Shown: positions 8,888 to 16,824 of the stretch, one piece after another
Numbering within the stretch: the first letter of the stretch is position 1
Layout: every line of letters begins with the position of its first letter
NCBI GenBank assembly: GCA_013151915.1
Contig: JAADHJ010000008.1
Coordinates: forward strand, 1 to 64,000
Direction of reading: 5' to 3'
Source of the DNA: Deltaproteobacteria bacterium
GTDB lineage: Bacteria; BMS3Abin14
DNA: 64,000 nt
Position numbers and translations under genes: made by a program
Notes under the pieces: model-generated
What the model was told of the DNA's origin: nothing
Databases searched by the model: none
Seen by the model: the letters and a program-made list of their open reading frames with translations, nothing else

Positions 8888-9549
8888 CCGTTGCCGATCT
8901 TGCAGTCTCCCTGGTCTGCGGAATCTCACTGGGTATTTCGGCGGCTATGCTCCTTGCCGGGGTCAAACCAAGGGGAAGGGATTTTGGACATTTCAACCGT
9001 TTCAAGGAAAAACGGCTGGAGCGCAGGCTTCCGGAAATGCTTGAAAGGATAGCCTCCGGTCTTTCCGCGGGACACAGTCTACAGCAATCCCTGGAATCCG
9101 TAACGCGACCGGCCGATCACCCCCTGGCCCCGATCTTCTCCCAGGTCCTTACCCGGATGAAGGCTGGACAATCCCTGGATGAAGCCCTGGTAAACGTTGC
9201 CGGGCTATTTCAAAGACGATCAATTCCTCTCGCCCTGCACAGTATGGCAGCCGCCCATCGGTCGGGGGCGAATCTCGTTGAGTCCCTCCACCTCCTGGCC
9301 CGGATCTCTCGGGACAGGGAAGCGCTGCGCGGTAAAATCGCCGCCATGTCCGCCCAGGGCCGGCTTCAGGGCATCGTCCTGTGCATGGTCCCGCTGCTCT
9401 TTCTCGGCGGGCTGTTCCTGGTCAGTCCGCAAAGCCTGTTCCCAGTCCTGCGAAGTCCCCTCGGCCGGAAGATTCTTCTGCTTTCCCTTGCCCTGCAGGC
9501 TATCGGGGCCGCATTTATCTTCAAAATGGTCCACAGGGAGACTTTCTGA
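8884..9549 (+). CDS. tadB: TadB inner-membrane platform protein
   Basis: 221 residues, overlapping the tadA stop by four bases (ATGA). It contains a T2SSF/GspF domain (LERIASGLSAGHSLQQSLE, KAGQSLDEAL, SGANLVESLHLLARISRDRE) followed by two hydrophobic segments. With TadC it forms the membrane platform on which TadA acts. It is shorter than typical TadB proteins, lacking most of the N-terminal membrane region, which is common in compact Tad loci. Confidence 0.85.
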   Translation: MTVADLAVSLVCGISLGISAAMLLAGVKPRGRDFGHFNRFKEKRLERRLPEMLERIASGLSAGHSLQQSLESVTRPADHPLAPIFSQVLTRMKAGQSLDEALVNVAGLFQRRSIPLALHSMAAAHRSGANLVESLHLLARISRDREALRGKIAAMSAQGRLQGIVLCMVPLLFLGGLFLVSPQSLFPVLRSPLGRKILLLSLALQAIGAAFIFKMVHRETF

Positions 9550-10235
9550 TGCATCCTCAAGATCTAACGGCCGCATTCGCCGTGGCCGCGGGGGCAGGCA
9601 TGCTCGCCTTCATCGCCTTCAAGGCAAAAAATCGCCTGCTCGGCCCAATTCTACTGGCACCTCTGGTCCCGGCAATGGTATGGGCAATCCCCCACGGTAA
9701 AAATGCCATTATATTCATTCCCCCTTTCCTGTTTCTTCTTTATTTCGCCACGAAAAAATCCCGTCAATATCGTAAGAAAGAGCTGCTTCGGCGAGATCTG
9801 CCGACCATGCTCGATTCACTTGTCCTGGGAGTCGAGGCGGGCCACCCGTTGATACCTGCCCTTCTGGGAACCTCCGAAATCCTGGGCGGGAAAAGCCCAC
9901 TGACGGCTGAGATCAACCGGCTCAGATACGACGTCGAACTTGGAGCATCCCACCCGGAGGCCCTCGACAGGATGCGTGAACGCCTGGGACTGTCCACGGC
10001 TGACGCGGCCTTGGGGGCTATCTCCCAGGCGCTTTCGCTGGGCACCCCCATTGGACGGACACTTAAAGAACAGTCGGGAAGAATCAGAGAGAGCCTGATC
10101 CTGGAGGGGGAACAGTTTGCAAACACCCTGTCCGTCAAGCTTCTGATCCCCCTGCTTCTCTTCATCTTTCCTGCGTCTTTTCTCGTCATCCTCAGTCCTA
10201 TAATCGTAACCCTGATGGAGAGACAACCGTGGTAG
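9549..10235 (+). CDS. tadC: TadC inner-membrane platform protein
   Basis: About 228 residues from the ATG overlapping the tadB stop by one base. It has N-terminal hydrophobic helices, a GspF-type domain (LPTMLDSLVLGVEAGHPLIP, ELGASHPEALDRMRERLG, QALSLGTPIGRTLKEQS) and a C-terminal hydrophobic hairpin. It is the partner of TadB in the pilus platform. The next gene overlaps its end by seven bases. Confidence 0.85.
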   Translation: MHPQDLTAAFAVAAGAGMLAFIAFKAKNRLLGPILLAPLVPAMVWAIPHGKNAIIFIPPFLFLLYFATKKSRQYRKKELLRRDLPTMLDSLVLGVEAGHPLIPALLGTSEILGGKSPLTAEINRLRYDVELGASHPEALDRMRERLGLSTADAALGAISQALSLGTPIGRTLKEQSGRIRESLILEGEQFANTLSVKLLIPLLLFIFPASFLVILSPIIVTLMERQPW

Positions 10236-10660
10236 AGGCTGTCAACACACGGTCCGGCAATATTGTTATCCGGAACCTTGCCATCCGATGCAGCTTCAGG
10301 GGCAGACTGAGAGGCTTCATGTTCAGCAGGCGGCCTGGGAACGGATCCGCCATTCTGCTTCTGCACACGGGACGCGTACACACGGCCTGGATGAGGTTTT
10401 ACCTGGATCTATACTTTTTCGATGCATCCTGGGGGCTTCTCGGCTCAACCCGGGCTGTAGGCCCCTTCCGGCTCCCGTCCTCGCCTGGAGGCTGCCGGCA
10501 CATCCTGGAGGTCCCGCACACACCCGGCAGCCCTCCATTGAAGATGGCGCTGGGAGATCGGCTGTCCATAGTCATCAGGGCACACCTGGAGTGTGGCAAT
10601 ACTATCCCGGTGAGCGCTTCGCCCGAAAAGCTAAGAGCTGAAGGGGAGGATCGACCATGA
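10229..10660 (+). CDS. DUF192 family protein
   Basis: 143 residues. The core RGFMFSRRPG...LLLHTGRVHTAWMRFYLDLYF, then HILEVPHTP and KMALGDRLSI, matches the DUF192 pattern (HTxxMRFxIDxxFxD, GLxxGDxL). DUF192 proteins frequently sit beside Tad genes; their biochemical role is not known. It starts with GTG overlapping tadC and ends in an ATGA overlap with the next gene. No signal peptide is visible, so it is probably cytoplasmic here. Confidence 0.75.
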   Translation: MVEAVNTRSGNIVIRNLAIRCSFRGRLRGFMFSRRPGNGSAILLLHTGRVHTAWMRFYLDLYFFDASWGLLGSTRAVGPFRLPSSPGGCRHILEVPHTPGSPPLKMALGDRLSIVIRAHLECGNTIPVSASPEKLRAEGEDRP

Positions 10661-11718
10661 CCCCGTGCATCGCAACCATCCGGAAGGGGAAGAAACGGCG
10701 GCGCTTTTTCTTTTTAACCGGCTCCTTTTCCATCGGAATAAAAAAAGAGGATGATCTGATAATTTGTCATCCGGAGGTTTTTGACAGGAGCATAAAGGTT
10801 GCTGACGGAAAGGTAGTCCATGGGGCATCCGATGTTGGAAATGAGAGAAAAATATCCGGTGGTTTGAATCCCCGAAGGATTTTTCTGGGGAACACAAGTA
10901 TCAGCATGACATGCCTGCAGCTTAAATTCTTCCTCCCCATAGCCATTATCTTTGGGGGTCTTTGGCTTGTCGGACTTTTTCTCACCCCTTCCAAAGGAGA
11001 TAAAATCAGACAGGACTGGGCCGGGATTGCCCTGCCTTCAAACGGTCCTTACGGCAATCTCAAGCAGGACCGGGCTCACCCCAGGGGAGTCCGCTTCACC
11101 TTTTCCCTGCCGCGCGATGGTCGGGGCCGGCTGAATTTCACGCCTGGTGGGTTGGGGGATGGATTGACCCTGTTCATTGAAATAGACGGGCACCCAACAC
11201 CGCGGCGGATAGCGGTCCCCCGCGGCTGGGGCAAAGAGGTCTCGGTTCCCATCCCAACCCTCCTTTCCCTTCAGGCACCTCACGACATGGTAATCCGGCC
11301 TTCAGAGAATACCGGGCCGGTGAGATCCTGGGGGATCAAAAATGTCCGGATCCAAACCCGATTGCCGGAAGAAAAGGGAGGGGACGCGATAAGGGATAAA
11401 ATGGAGAAGGTCCGATCCATCCTCGAAGATCCCATGGCGGGAGGCCGGGAAATCTCCCGATGTTATCTTATAGTAAGAGACGGTATCCGGGATGCCGGAG
11501 ACAGGGATTCGGGGAAAAAGCTTGAGTCGATGAAAACCGCAGTCGAGGAAAAGATGCAGGCCCTTTTACGAAAGACGGTGATTGAAAGCAGATCTCTAAT
11601 TGCATCCGGGCAAATTTCCAAGGCCAGGGAGGAAATGGACGACCTCAAGGCCTGGGTCCCCGGGACATGGATGGATGGAAAAAGGGAACTCGATGAAGCG
11701 GAAAGCATGTTCGACTGA
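10657..11718 (+). CDS. FHA-like single-pass membrane protein in the Tad operon
   Basis: 353 residues. The N-terminal 80 residues look like a degenerate FHA fold (FFFLTGSFSIGIKKEDDLII) without the SRxH or NG signature. A single membrane helix follows near residues 90-108 (FFLPIAIIFGGLWLVGLFL). The extracytoplasmic part has a beta-rich section (RFTFSLPRDGRGRLNF, LFIEIDGHPTPRRI) and a charged helical C-terminus (MKTAVEEKMQALLRKTVIES). The cytoplasmic FHA-membrane helix-external layout recalls YscD/PrgH ring proteins of type III secretion, but that is architectural analogy only. It overlaps genes on both sides. No family name could be assigned. Confidence 0.6.
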   Translation: MTPCIATIRKGKKRRRFFFLTGSFSIGIKKEDDLIICHPEVFDRSIKVADGKVVHGASDVGNERKISGGLNPRRIFLGNTSISMTCLQLKFFLPIAIIFGGLWLVGLFLTPSKGDKIRQDWAGIALPSNGPYGNLKQDRAHPRGVRFTFSLPRDGRGRLNFTPGGLGDGLTLFIEIDGHPTPRRIAVPRGWGKEVSVPIPTLLSLQAPHDMVIRPSENTGPVRSWGIKNVRIQTRLPEEKGGDAIRDKMEKVRSILEDPMAGGREISRCYLIVRDGIRDAGDRDSGKKLESMKTAVEEKMQALLRKTVIESRSLIASGQISKAREEMDDLKAWVPGTWMDGKRELDEAESMFD

Positions 11719-12634
11719 CACGGCACCGAAGCCCGCCCATTTTCTCATACTGCTGACCCGGGCCGGATGGGTGGTCTCGGTCCATAGGCCTGAAGAAAAC
11801 AGCATCTCTTTGGGCCGGTCGTCAAGCAGCAAAATCCGGGTGAACGACCCCCACTTTCCACGCTTCGCCGGCGAGGTCATCCTCAGGCCGACTCCGCTTT
11901 TTCGCACCCCGGCACGGGGACAGGGTAAAAGCCGGTTGAAATTGATGAGACCCGGCCGCCCCATCCCACTTCCTCCATATAAACTTTTTCTCCTGGAAGA
12001 GGGGGAGGTATTCCGTAATCGCAACAGAACTTTCCTGAAAAACCTGAAAATCATGGGGCATCTGAAACCGATACATATTCTGGCGGCTGTCGTGATGGTT
12101 TTCACGGTTTCCGCCGCCGGCTTTTATCAACGCACAGGAATCGAAGATCATGATCGAATGACTATAACGGTGCCCTTTAACATCGGGCATCGGGAAGAAT
12201 TCACGGCGGATAAACCCAGGGATGAGAATAAGGCGGTGGAACATGTTGAGGGGAATGCGGCAAACCGGCCGAGGAGTACCCCTGTCAAAGCAAAATACAG
12301 CCACCGCAGTCACCCGGGGTATGTGGAGGAGGCCACCTTCTCCAGGATACTCAAACAGGCGAAAAAACGGTTGTCCAAATACGATGCAGCCGGTGCGGGA
12401 AAGCTGATCACTCCCCTTTTACCCCTGTTGTCGCCAGGGCAGCGCGACACGGCAGTCATGGCCCTGAATCCTTACGCGGAGGAGATTTTCCAGAAGGCCT
12501 ATATACTGCGACCGTTTCGCAGGAAAGAGAGTGACGGGATGATGCGGGAACTGGCACTAAGCGGTCTTGAGATACTGCCTGGTGTTCGGAAAGCCGAAGG
12601 GAACGATCCCGTGGACGACCGGAGGGCGCCGTGA
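11693..12634 (+). CDS. Second FHA-like single-pass membrane protein
   Basis: 313 residues from ATG 11693, overlapping the preceding gene by 26 bases. The N-terminus carries a recognisable but degenerate FHA stretch (ISLGRSSSSKIRVNDPHFPR), then one membrane helix near residues 120-140 (IHILAAVVMVFTVSAAGFY). The external tail is charged, with helical TPR-like segments (ATFSRILKQAKKRLSKYDAA). It has the same architecture as the gene before it, suggesting they work as a pair. It is the last gene of the Tad operon; no terminator is obvious after it. Function unknown. Confidence 0.6.
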   Translation: MKRKACSTDTAPKPAHFLILLTRAGWVVSVHRPEENSISLGRSSSSKIRVNDPHFPRFAGEVILRPTPLFRTPARGQGKSRLKLMRPGRPIPLPPYKLFLLEEGEVFRNRNRTFLKNLKIMGHLKPIHILAAVVMVFTVSAAGFYQRTGIEDHDRMTITVPFNIGHREEFTADKPRDENKAVEHVEGNAANRPRSTPVKAKYSHRSHPGYVEEATFSRILKQAKKRLSKYDAAGAGKLITPLLPLLSPGQRDTAVMALNPYAEEIFQKAYILRPFRRKESDGMMRELALSGLEILPGVRKAEGNDPVDDRRAP

Positions 12635-12654
12635 CGACCTTTTCAGCTCCGCCA

Positions 12655-12702
12655 GGGATTGCCGCGTCACTCTCGTCTCCCTCGATGCTCCTCGCAATGA
12701 CA
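12655..12702. repeat. Family A palindromic repeat
   Basis: An inverted-orientation copy of the repeat opening GGGATTGCCGCGTC and closing CCTCGCAATGACA, placed between the convergent Tad operon and ECF sigma gene. The sequence closely matches the copy at 18697-18743 at both ends while the middle differs. Confidence 0.6.
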
Positions 12703-12747
12703 GCAAAATAATAATATAAGGTACGCATTAACCGGATGAACCGAACT

Positions 12748-13347
12748 TTAAGGGGCGGCTATTCCATCCGGTTCCGACCTGGCTTTCATAATCTCCAGGA
12801 GCCTCTTTTTTGCACGGAAAATCCTCACCTTGACAAGGTTCAGGCTGATCCCGAGAATGTCCCCGATTTCCCGGTAGGAAAGATCCTGAAAGTAGCAGAG
12901 GATAATGGCCATCCTGTATTTCTCGGGGAGAAGGGCGATGGATTCTTCGATGAACATCCTCTCCTCCATCTGCATGGATATGTAGGAGGGGTCCTTCAGA
13001 TGCCGGGCGTCACTATCTCCGACGATGGCGCCGGGGGGAATTTCATGCATCGATACGATTTTACCTCTTTTCAATCTGCGGTATTCGTCTATGCAGATGT
13101 TTTTCGCAATGCTGTAGATCCAGGTGGAGAACTTCTTCTTCGGATCGTACCGCCTGAGGAATCGAAACACCCTCAGGAACGTCTCCTGGGTCAGTTCGGC
13201 CGCCAGGTCCTCGTTCCTGAAAAATTGATATGTAAAGTTGAATATCCTGTTCTGGTAGGCGGATACAAGTTCCGTGAAGGCGTTCCTATCCCCCTTTTGA
13301 ATCCTTACCGCAAGGTCTCTATCATTTCTGTCCGGATCGGATAACAC
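12748..13347 (-). CDS. ECF (sigma-70 group IV) sigma factor
   Basis: 199 residues from a GTG at 13347, with AAGGA seven bases upstream. Region 2 is clear (FTELVSAYQNRIFNFTYQF, AAELTQETFLRVFRFL, FSTWIYSIAKNICIDEYRR), as is region 4 with its helix-turn-helix (LPEKYRMAIILCYFQDLSYR, GDILGISLNLVKVRIFRAKK). It is RpoE/SigW-like. No anti-sigma factor gene is adjacent; immediately upstream lies a decayed cytochrome fragment. The nearby thioredoxin and cytochrome genes are candidate targets, but I could not define a shared ECF promoter motif. Confidence 0.9.
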   Translation of the reverse strand: MLSDPDRNDRDLAVRIQKGDRNAFTELVSAYQNRIFNFTYQFFRNEDLAAELTQETFLRVFRFLRRYDPKKKFSTWIYSIAKNICIDEYRRLKRGKIVSMHEIPPGAIVGDSDARHLKDPSYISMQMEERMFIEESIALLPEKYRMAIILCYFQDLSYREIGDILGISLNLVKVRIFRAKKRLLEIMKARSEPDGIAAP

Positions 13348-13357
13348 AAGTAAGTCC

Positions 13358-13585
13358 TTAATAAGCGGCGACCGGATGGCACGAGCGGCACAAAGCCGTA
13401 AAATCCACCTGCGGATGGATAGCCTGCGGGTCTGTGTTAATCCCTCTGATAATCTTCAACATATAAACGCCGCCTGACAGAGCGGCCTCGGGGGCAAATG
13501 ACAGGACTGGTAGTTTATCAGGTTGTTCTCGGTATATGAAGTGGTAGCTTCGCCCGGTATGAGATGATCCGAGTCGATAGTGGGA
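13358..13585 (-). pseudogene. Decayed c-type cytochrome fragment
   Basis: On the minus strand two reading frames together read like a periplasmic cytochrome. One frame gives SYTENNLINYQSCHLP, and another continues APEAALSGGVYMLKIIRG and ends FTALCRSCHPVAAY. One intact CXXCH (CRSCH) remains; a second site reads YQSCH, a TAC where TGC would restore Cys, and a frameshift separates the two. No start, signal peptide or ribosome site is visible, and the upstream edge merges into a GTTGGACACTGG-type intergenic repeat. I read it as the remnant of a multihaem gene. An intact short protein of about 85 residues is the alternative. Confidence 0.5.
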
Positions 13586-13732
13586 CGTTGGACACTGGCC
13601 GTTGGCTGCAAACATATTCTCTACTGTTTTAGGTTGACAACTTGACCGCAGGATTGATAGCTTCTCCTGGATTTGTTAAATTTTTACCAATCATACGAGA
13701 CCTCTCTCAATGGATCATGGAGGATCCTCCGG

Positions 13733-14293
13733 ATGGTTTCTCCCCGGAAAATCAGGGCGCTAATTGTACTCGGAAGGCCTGGTCTTGCAGCATTACTTGT
13801 GCTGCTGGCCATTCTCGCAACCGCTTTTTCCCCTCACGTGACCATGGGGGCCTCCATTAAGGAGGGAGATGTCGCTCCGGTTTTCACCGGGCAGGACCTG
13901 AAGGGAATTTCCCGTAACCTCCAGGATCACATTGGCAAAGATGTCATCATGCTGGACTTCTGGTCCATCTACTGCGTTTCCTGCGTTCAGGAGATGCCCA
14001 AACTGGTGGAACTTCACAGGAAATACAGGGACCGGGGTTTCGTGGCCTTCGGGATCAATCTTGACTCTTTCAGCATCCGGCGCGTAAAGCGGTTTGTCGC
14101 CGGCCTCGATTACGATGTCTCCTATCCCATTATCGTGGACCGTAAGAGAGAGATCGCCGGCGCCTACAAGGTGGGGGTGCTGCCGACAACCATATTCATT
14201 GGGAAAGACGGTAAAGTCAAACTCTTCCATATCGGCTACAAACCCGGCAATGAAAATGAATTTGATGACCTGATTAAAAAACTGCTGAAATAA
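13733..14293 (+). CDS. TlpA/ResA-like thioredoxin, active site CVSC
   Basis: About 187 residues from ATG 13733, which follows GGAGG; an upstream ATG at 13673 would add 20 residues before the signal. It has an N-terminal membrane/signal helix (AALLVLLAILATAFSPHVTM), then the thioredoxin fold with FWSIYCVSCVQEMPKLVE, GINLDSF, and the cis-Pro loop VGVLPTTIFIGKDG. TlpA/ResA proteins reduce periplasmic disulphides, notably cysteines of CXXCH motifs before haem attachment. It is followed 16 bases later by a second TlpA-like gene and faces two multihaem cytochromes on the other strand. Confidence 0.85.
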   Translation: MVSPRKIRALIVLGRPGLAALLVLLAILATAFSPHVTMGASIKEGDVAPVFTGQDLKGISRNLQDHIGKDVIMLDFWSIYCVSCVQEMPKLVELHRKYRDRGFVAFGINLDSFSIRRVKRFVAGLDYDVSYPIIVDRKREIAGAYKVGVLPTTIFIGKDGKVKLFHIGYKPGNENEFDDLIKKLLK

Positions 14294-14309
14294 ACAGGAT
14301 GTTTCAAAA

Positions 14310-14891
14310 ATGATGAAAATGATTCAACCGCCGGGCAGAACACACCTCTTTTCGGCAATGTTCATACTGCTTTCTCTCGCCCTTTTACTGAGCAGCGCCG
14401 CCTTCGCCTCCGACGAGACCGATAAAGTTGCTGAAAGCCGGATCCTGAAGGCAGGAACTAAAGCGCCTGATTTCGAAATCCAGACCATCGATGGAAAACC
14501 TTACCATCTTCAGGATCACATTGGTCGAAAACCCATTCTTCTCTTCTTCTGGTCGTTCTTCTGCGGCCCATGCAGGGAGGAAATGCCATCTTTCCAGAAG
14601 ATCTACTCTGAACTTGGAAAGGATCGTCTGGAATTTGTCGGGGTAAACCTGGACGGGAAGGGCTTGAGTAAAGCCATCGAGAAGTTCCTGGCAAGTTCGA
14701 AAATGGAGTTCGTGCCTCTTTTCGATGAACTGGTCGGGGTAGACTACAAGGTGGCCGATCCCTATGGAATCGCCGGAACGCCAACCGTCTACATTATCGA
14801 CCTGAAAGGAAATATCGCGTTTTCCGCGGTGGGCAGGGTCGAGCCTGACGAGTTGAAAGGGGTCCTGGAGGGTATATTGGCGGGAAGCTGA
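14310..14891 (+). CDS. TlpA/ResA-like thioredoxin, active site CGPC
   Basis: 193 residues with a signal peptide (FILLSLALLLSSAAFAS). Thioredoxin fold: FWSFFCGPCREEMPSFQKIY, then GVNLDGKG, then the cis-Pro loop YGIAGTPTVYIIDLKG. The CGPC dipeptide is that of classical thioredoxin. It is in tandem with the CVSC protein upstream and convergent with the octahaem cytochrome gene six bases away. The likely role is apocytochrome thiol reduction in the periplasm (inference from family and neighbours). Confidence 0.85.
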   Translation: MMKMIQPPGRTHLFSAMFILLSLALLLSSAAFASDETDKVAESRILKAGTKAPDFEIQTIDGKPYHLQDHIGRKPILLFFWSFFCGPCREEMPSFQKIYSELGKDRLEFVGVNLDGKGLSKAIEKFLASSKMEFVPLFDELVGVDYKVADPYGIAGTPTVYIIDLKGNIAFSAVGRVEPDELKGVLEGILAGS

Positions 14892-14896
14892 CTCGC

Positions 14897-16108
14897 CTAT
14901 CGCGCTTTAATTGTTTTAATCCCGGCGCTGATCCACGCTTCATCCTTGTCCTCATGACACCGGGCGCAGGCCTGGGGGACAGTCAGATTTTCCTTTATTG
15001 AAACTTCATTGATATTGAAATTATGGGAACCGGAGGGGGGATTCTGTCCATCCATGTCCGAGTCGTGGCACTCGATACAGGGCATAGCAGGACGGCTGAA
15101 ATCGAACTTGTGGTCGTGGATGCTGTAGCGATCACCGTTGTCCGTCACAGTCGGCACGTGGCAATCCGCGCATTCGGCCTGGGCTTCAGTGTGCATGGAG
15201 TGTTCCTCGTAGGCTGGATAGATCTTCCGGTGGCATGTGCCGCAGTACTCGCTCCTCGACATCATTCGATGCTCTGAAACCGTTATCCCACGGTCGAATC
15301 CGCATATATCGCACGCCCGGTCTGTTGCATAGAACTTTGTCTGCCAGTACATGAACATCCTGTGACGCTCCTTGTACGACATATCACCCCAGTACCAGCC
15401 CTTGGATTTTGGTTTAGGCATAAAGAAGTCCGTATAGTAATCGGTCAGGTCGTCACCGGGTTTGAAACCCACGGGGAAGGGAAAGCTCCGGGTTTTTTTG
15501 TCCTTGCCGTCCGTGTGACATGCTTCGCAGATCATGTCCCGGTGCCGCTTGTCCAGCTTTGCCGGGTTGACAATCAGCGCAGGGTCTCCACCTGCCTCAA
15601 CGTGCTTGCTGCCCGGGCCATGGCACGCTTCGCAGGTGATGGATTCCTCCGCGTAAGAACGCGTTTGCGGGTCAAATCCGACGGCGTGGCAGCCATTGCA
15701 TGTAATGGGGTACGGGTTCTGCTTCCAGTTCCATATGGAATAGGGTTCCCACTTGGCCTCGGCTATGTTCCAGTACTTGGGAAGAACGTAGAATTGCCCT
15801 CCCAGGAGGGTGAGGTATTTCTGAATCCAGTGACTCCCGATGGTGAAGTAGATATCGCTCTTCTTGAAAGGGATGTCCGGACCAAAGCCTGTCGCTTCAA
15901 TAGCGCTTGGGTCCTTGAAAGCGTTGCGGAGCATTCTGGCGTGGGGAGTTTTTTTCCACTGGTTATAGATCTTCTCATGGCACTCTTTGCATGCGGTGGA
16001 GGTCACGTAGTTCTCCAACCCCACCGCCCTGGAAAAAACAGGAAAAATATACTGAAAAGAAAAAAGAATAATAAACAGGCTTAACAGAACCTTACGATTC
16101 GAAATCAC
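14897..16108 (-). CDS. Octahaem c-type cytochrome, cytochrome c554-like
   Basis: 403 residues with a signal peptide. Eight CXXCH haem sites in order: CKECH, CNGCH, CEACH, CEACH, CGTCH, CADCH, CIECH, CARCH. A ninth, non-haem-like CDICG lies between sites four and five. The N-terminal part (TACKECHEKIYNQWKKTPHA, YVLPKYWNIAEAKWEPYSIW) is of the cytochrome c554/c-prime-like superfamily. It is paralogous to the 16825-18033 protein, and the CXXCG is conserved in both. Upstream (16119-16149) are two direct copies of TATTACCATCGATT. Periplasmic electron transfer is likely; the substrate is unknown. Confidence 0.85.
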   Translation of the reverse strand: MISNRKVLLSLFIILFSFQYIFPVFSRAVGLENYVTSTACKECHEKIYNQWKKTPHARMLRNAFKDPSAIEATGFGPDIPFKKSDIYFTIGSHWIQKYLTLLGGQFYVLPKYWNIAEAKWEPYSIWNWKQNPYPITCNGCHAVGFDPQTRSYAEESITCEACHGPGSKHVEAGGDPALIVNPAKLDKRHRDMICEACHTDGKDKKTRSFPFPVGFKPGDDLTDYYTDFFMPKPKSKGWYWGDMSYKERHRMFMYWQTKFYATDRACDICGFDRGITVSEHRMMSRSEYCGTCHRKIYPAYEEHSMHTEAQAECADCHVPTVTDNGDRYSIHDHKFDFSRPAMPCIECHDSDMDGQNPPSGSHNFNINEVSIKENLTVPQACARCHEDKDEAWISAGIKTIKAR

Positions 16109-16118
16109 AACATCCCCT

Positions 16119-16149
16119 TATTACCATCGATTTCCTATTACCATCGATT
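16119..16149. promoter_or_regulatory. Direct repeat upstream of octahaem cytochrome
   Basis: Two perfect copies of TATTACCATCGATT (16119-16132 and 16136-16149), 17 bases start to start, about 10-40 bases before the minus-strand start of the cytochrome gene. Each contains the palindrome ATCGAT. The spacing suggests a paired activator or repressor site, but no regulator could be matched. Confidence 0.4.
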
Positions 16150-16164
16150 CCCCCAACTGTTGGC

Positions 16165-16190
16165 AGGGTCGTAAAAAGTCCATTTCGACT
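16165..16190. repeat. Remnant of modular hairpin repeat (family B)
   Basis: Only the GGGTCGTAAAAAGTCCATTT end of the family B element is present here, next to the stop of the thioredoxin gene. Better copies are at 48341-48500 and 62036-62334. Confidence 0.5.
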
Positions 16191-16192
16191 TT

Positions 16193-16750
16193 CTATTCCG
16201 GCACCTCCTTCACAAGATCGTCGAGGACAAAGGGGACCTCGTTCTCGCCGGGAGGGTAGTCCCCGACATGGGTGTATTTCACGGTGCCGTCAACGCCAAT
16301 GATGACTTTCAGGGGTATGGGCCCAGCCAGCCTGTAGATCTTGGTGGCCACCTTCAGGTCACTGTCAATGAGTACCGGGTAGGGTATTCCCTTTTCCTCG
16401 ACCATTTTTCTGACCTTCGCGGCATCTCCGGTTTCCAGGGCAATGGCGAGAAGTTCGAATCCCTTGTCCTTGTATTTGTTGTAATCCTTGATCAGGGTCG
16501 GGATTTCCTTCTTGCAGATGTCGCACCACGTCGCCCAGAATTCAAGCATCACGACCTTCTTGCCGAAATACCTGGAAAGGGTGATCTCCTCCCCATCCAG
16601 GGATTTCAGGGTAAAGTCCGGGGCCTTCTGCCCGATCTTTACCTTCATGGCCGTACCTTGGGCCTCCGACACCCCTTGAAAACACAGGGTAATACCGGGA
16701 ACAACCAGGAAAAACACCAGTACGACAAGAAACAATTTTCCTCTCTTCAT
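16193..16750 (-). CDS. TlpA/ResA-like thioredoxin, active site CDIC
   Basis: 185 residues with a signal peptide (LFLVVLVFFLVVPGITLCFQ). Thioredoxin fold: MKVKIGQKAPDFTLKSLDGE, FWATWCDICKKEIPTLIKDY, and the cis-Pro loop near GPIPLKVIIGVDGT. It lies between the two c554-like cytochromes on the same strand, so co-expression is likely. The role is probably periplasmic thiol reduction for haem ligation; the unusual acidic CDIC pair may tune the redox potential (inference). Confidence 0.85.
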   Translation of the reverse strand: MKRGKLFLVVLVFFLVVPGITLCFQGVSEAQGTAMKVKIGQKAPDFTLKSLDGEEITLSRYFGKKVVMLEFWATWCDICKKEIPTLIKDYNKYKDKGFELLAIALETGDAAKVRKMVEEKGIPYPVLIDSDLKVATKIYRLAGPIPLKVIIGVDGTVKYTHVGDYPPGENEVPFVLDDLVKEVPE

Positions 16751-16824
16751 CTCAAACCCCCTGCGCGATTCGTAACTCCTTCAGACCTCCCGACAGCAGC
16801 CTGCCGAGTTTATCTTTCATGCTC

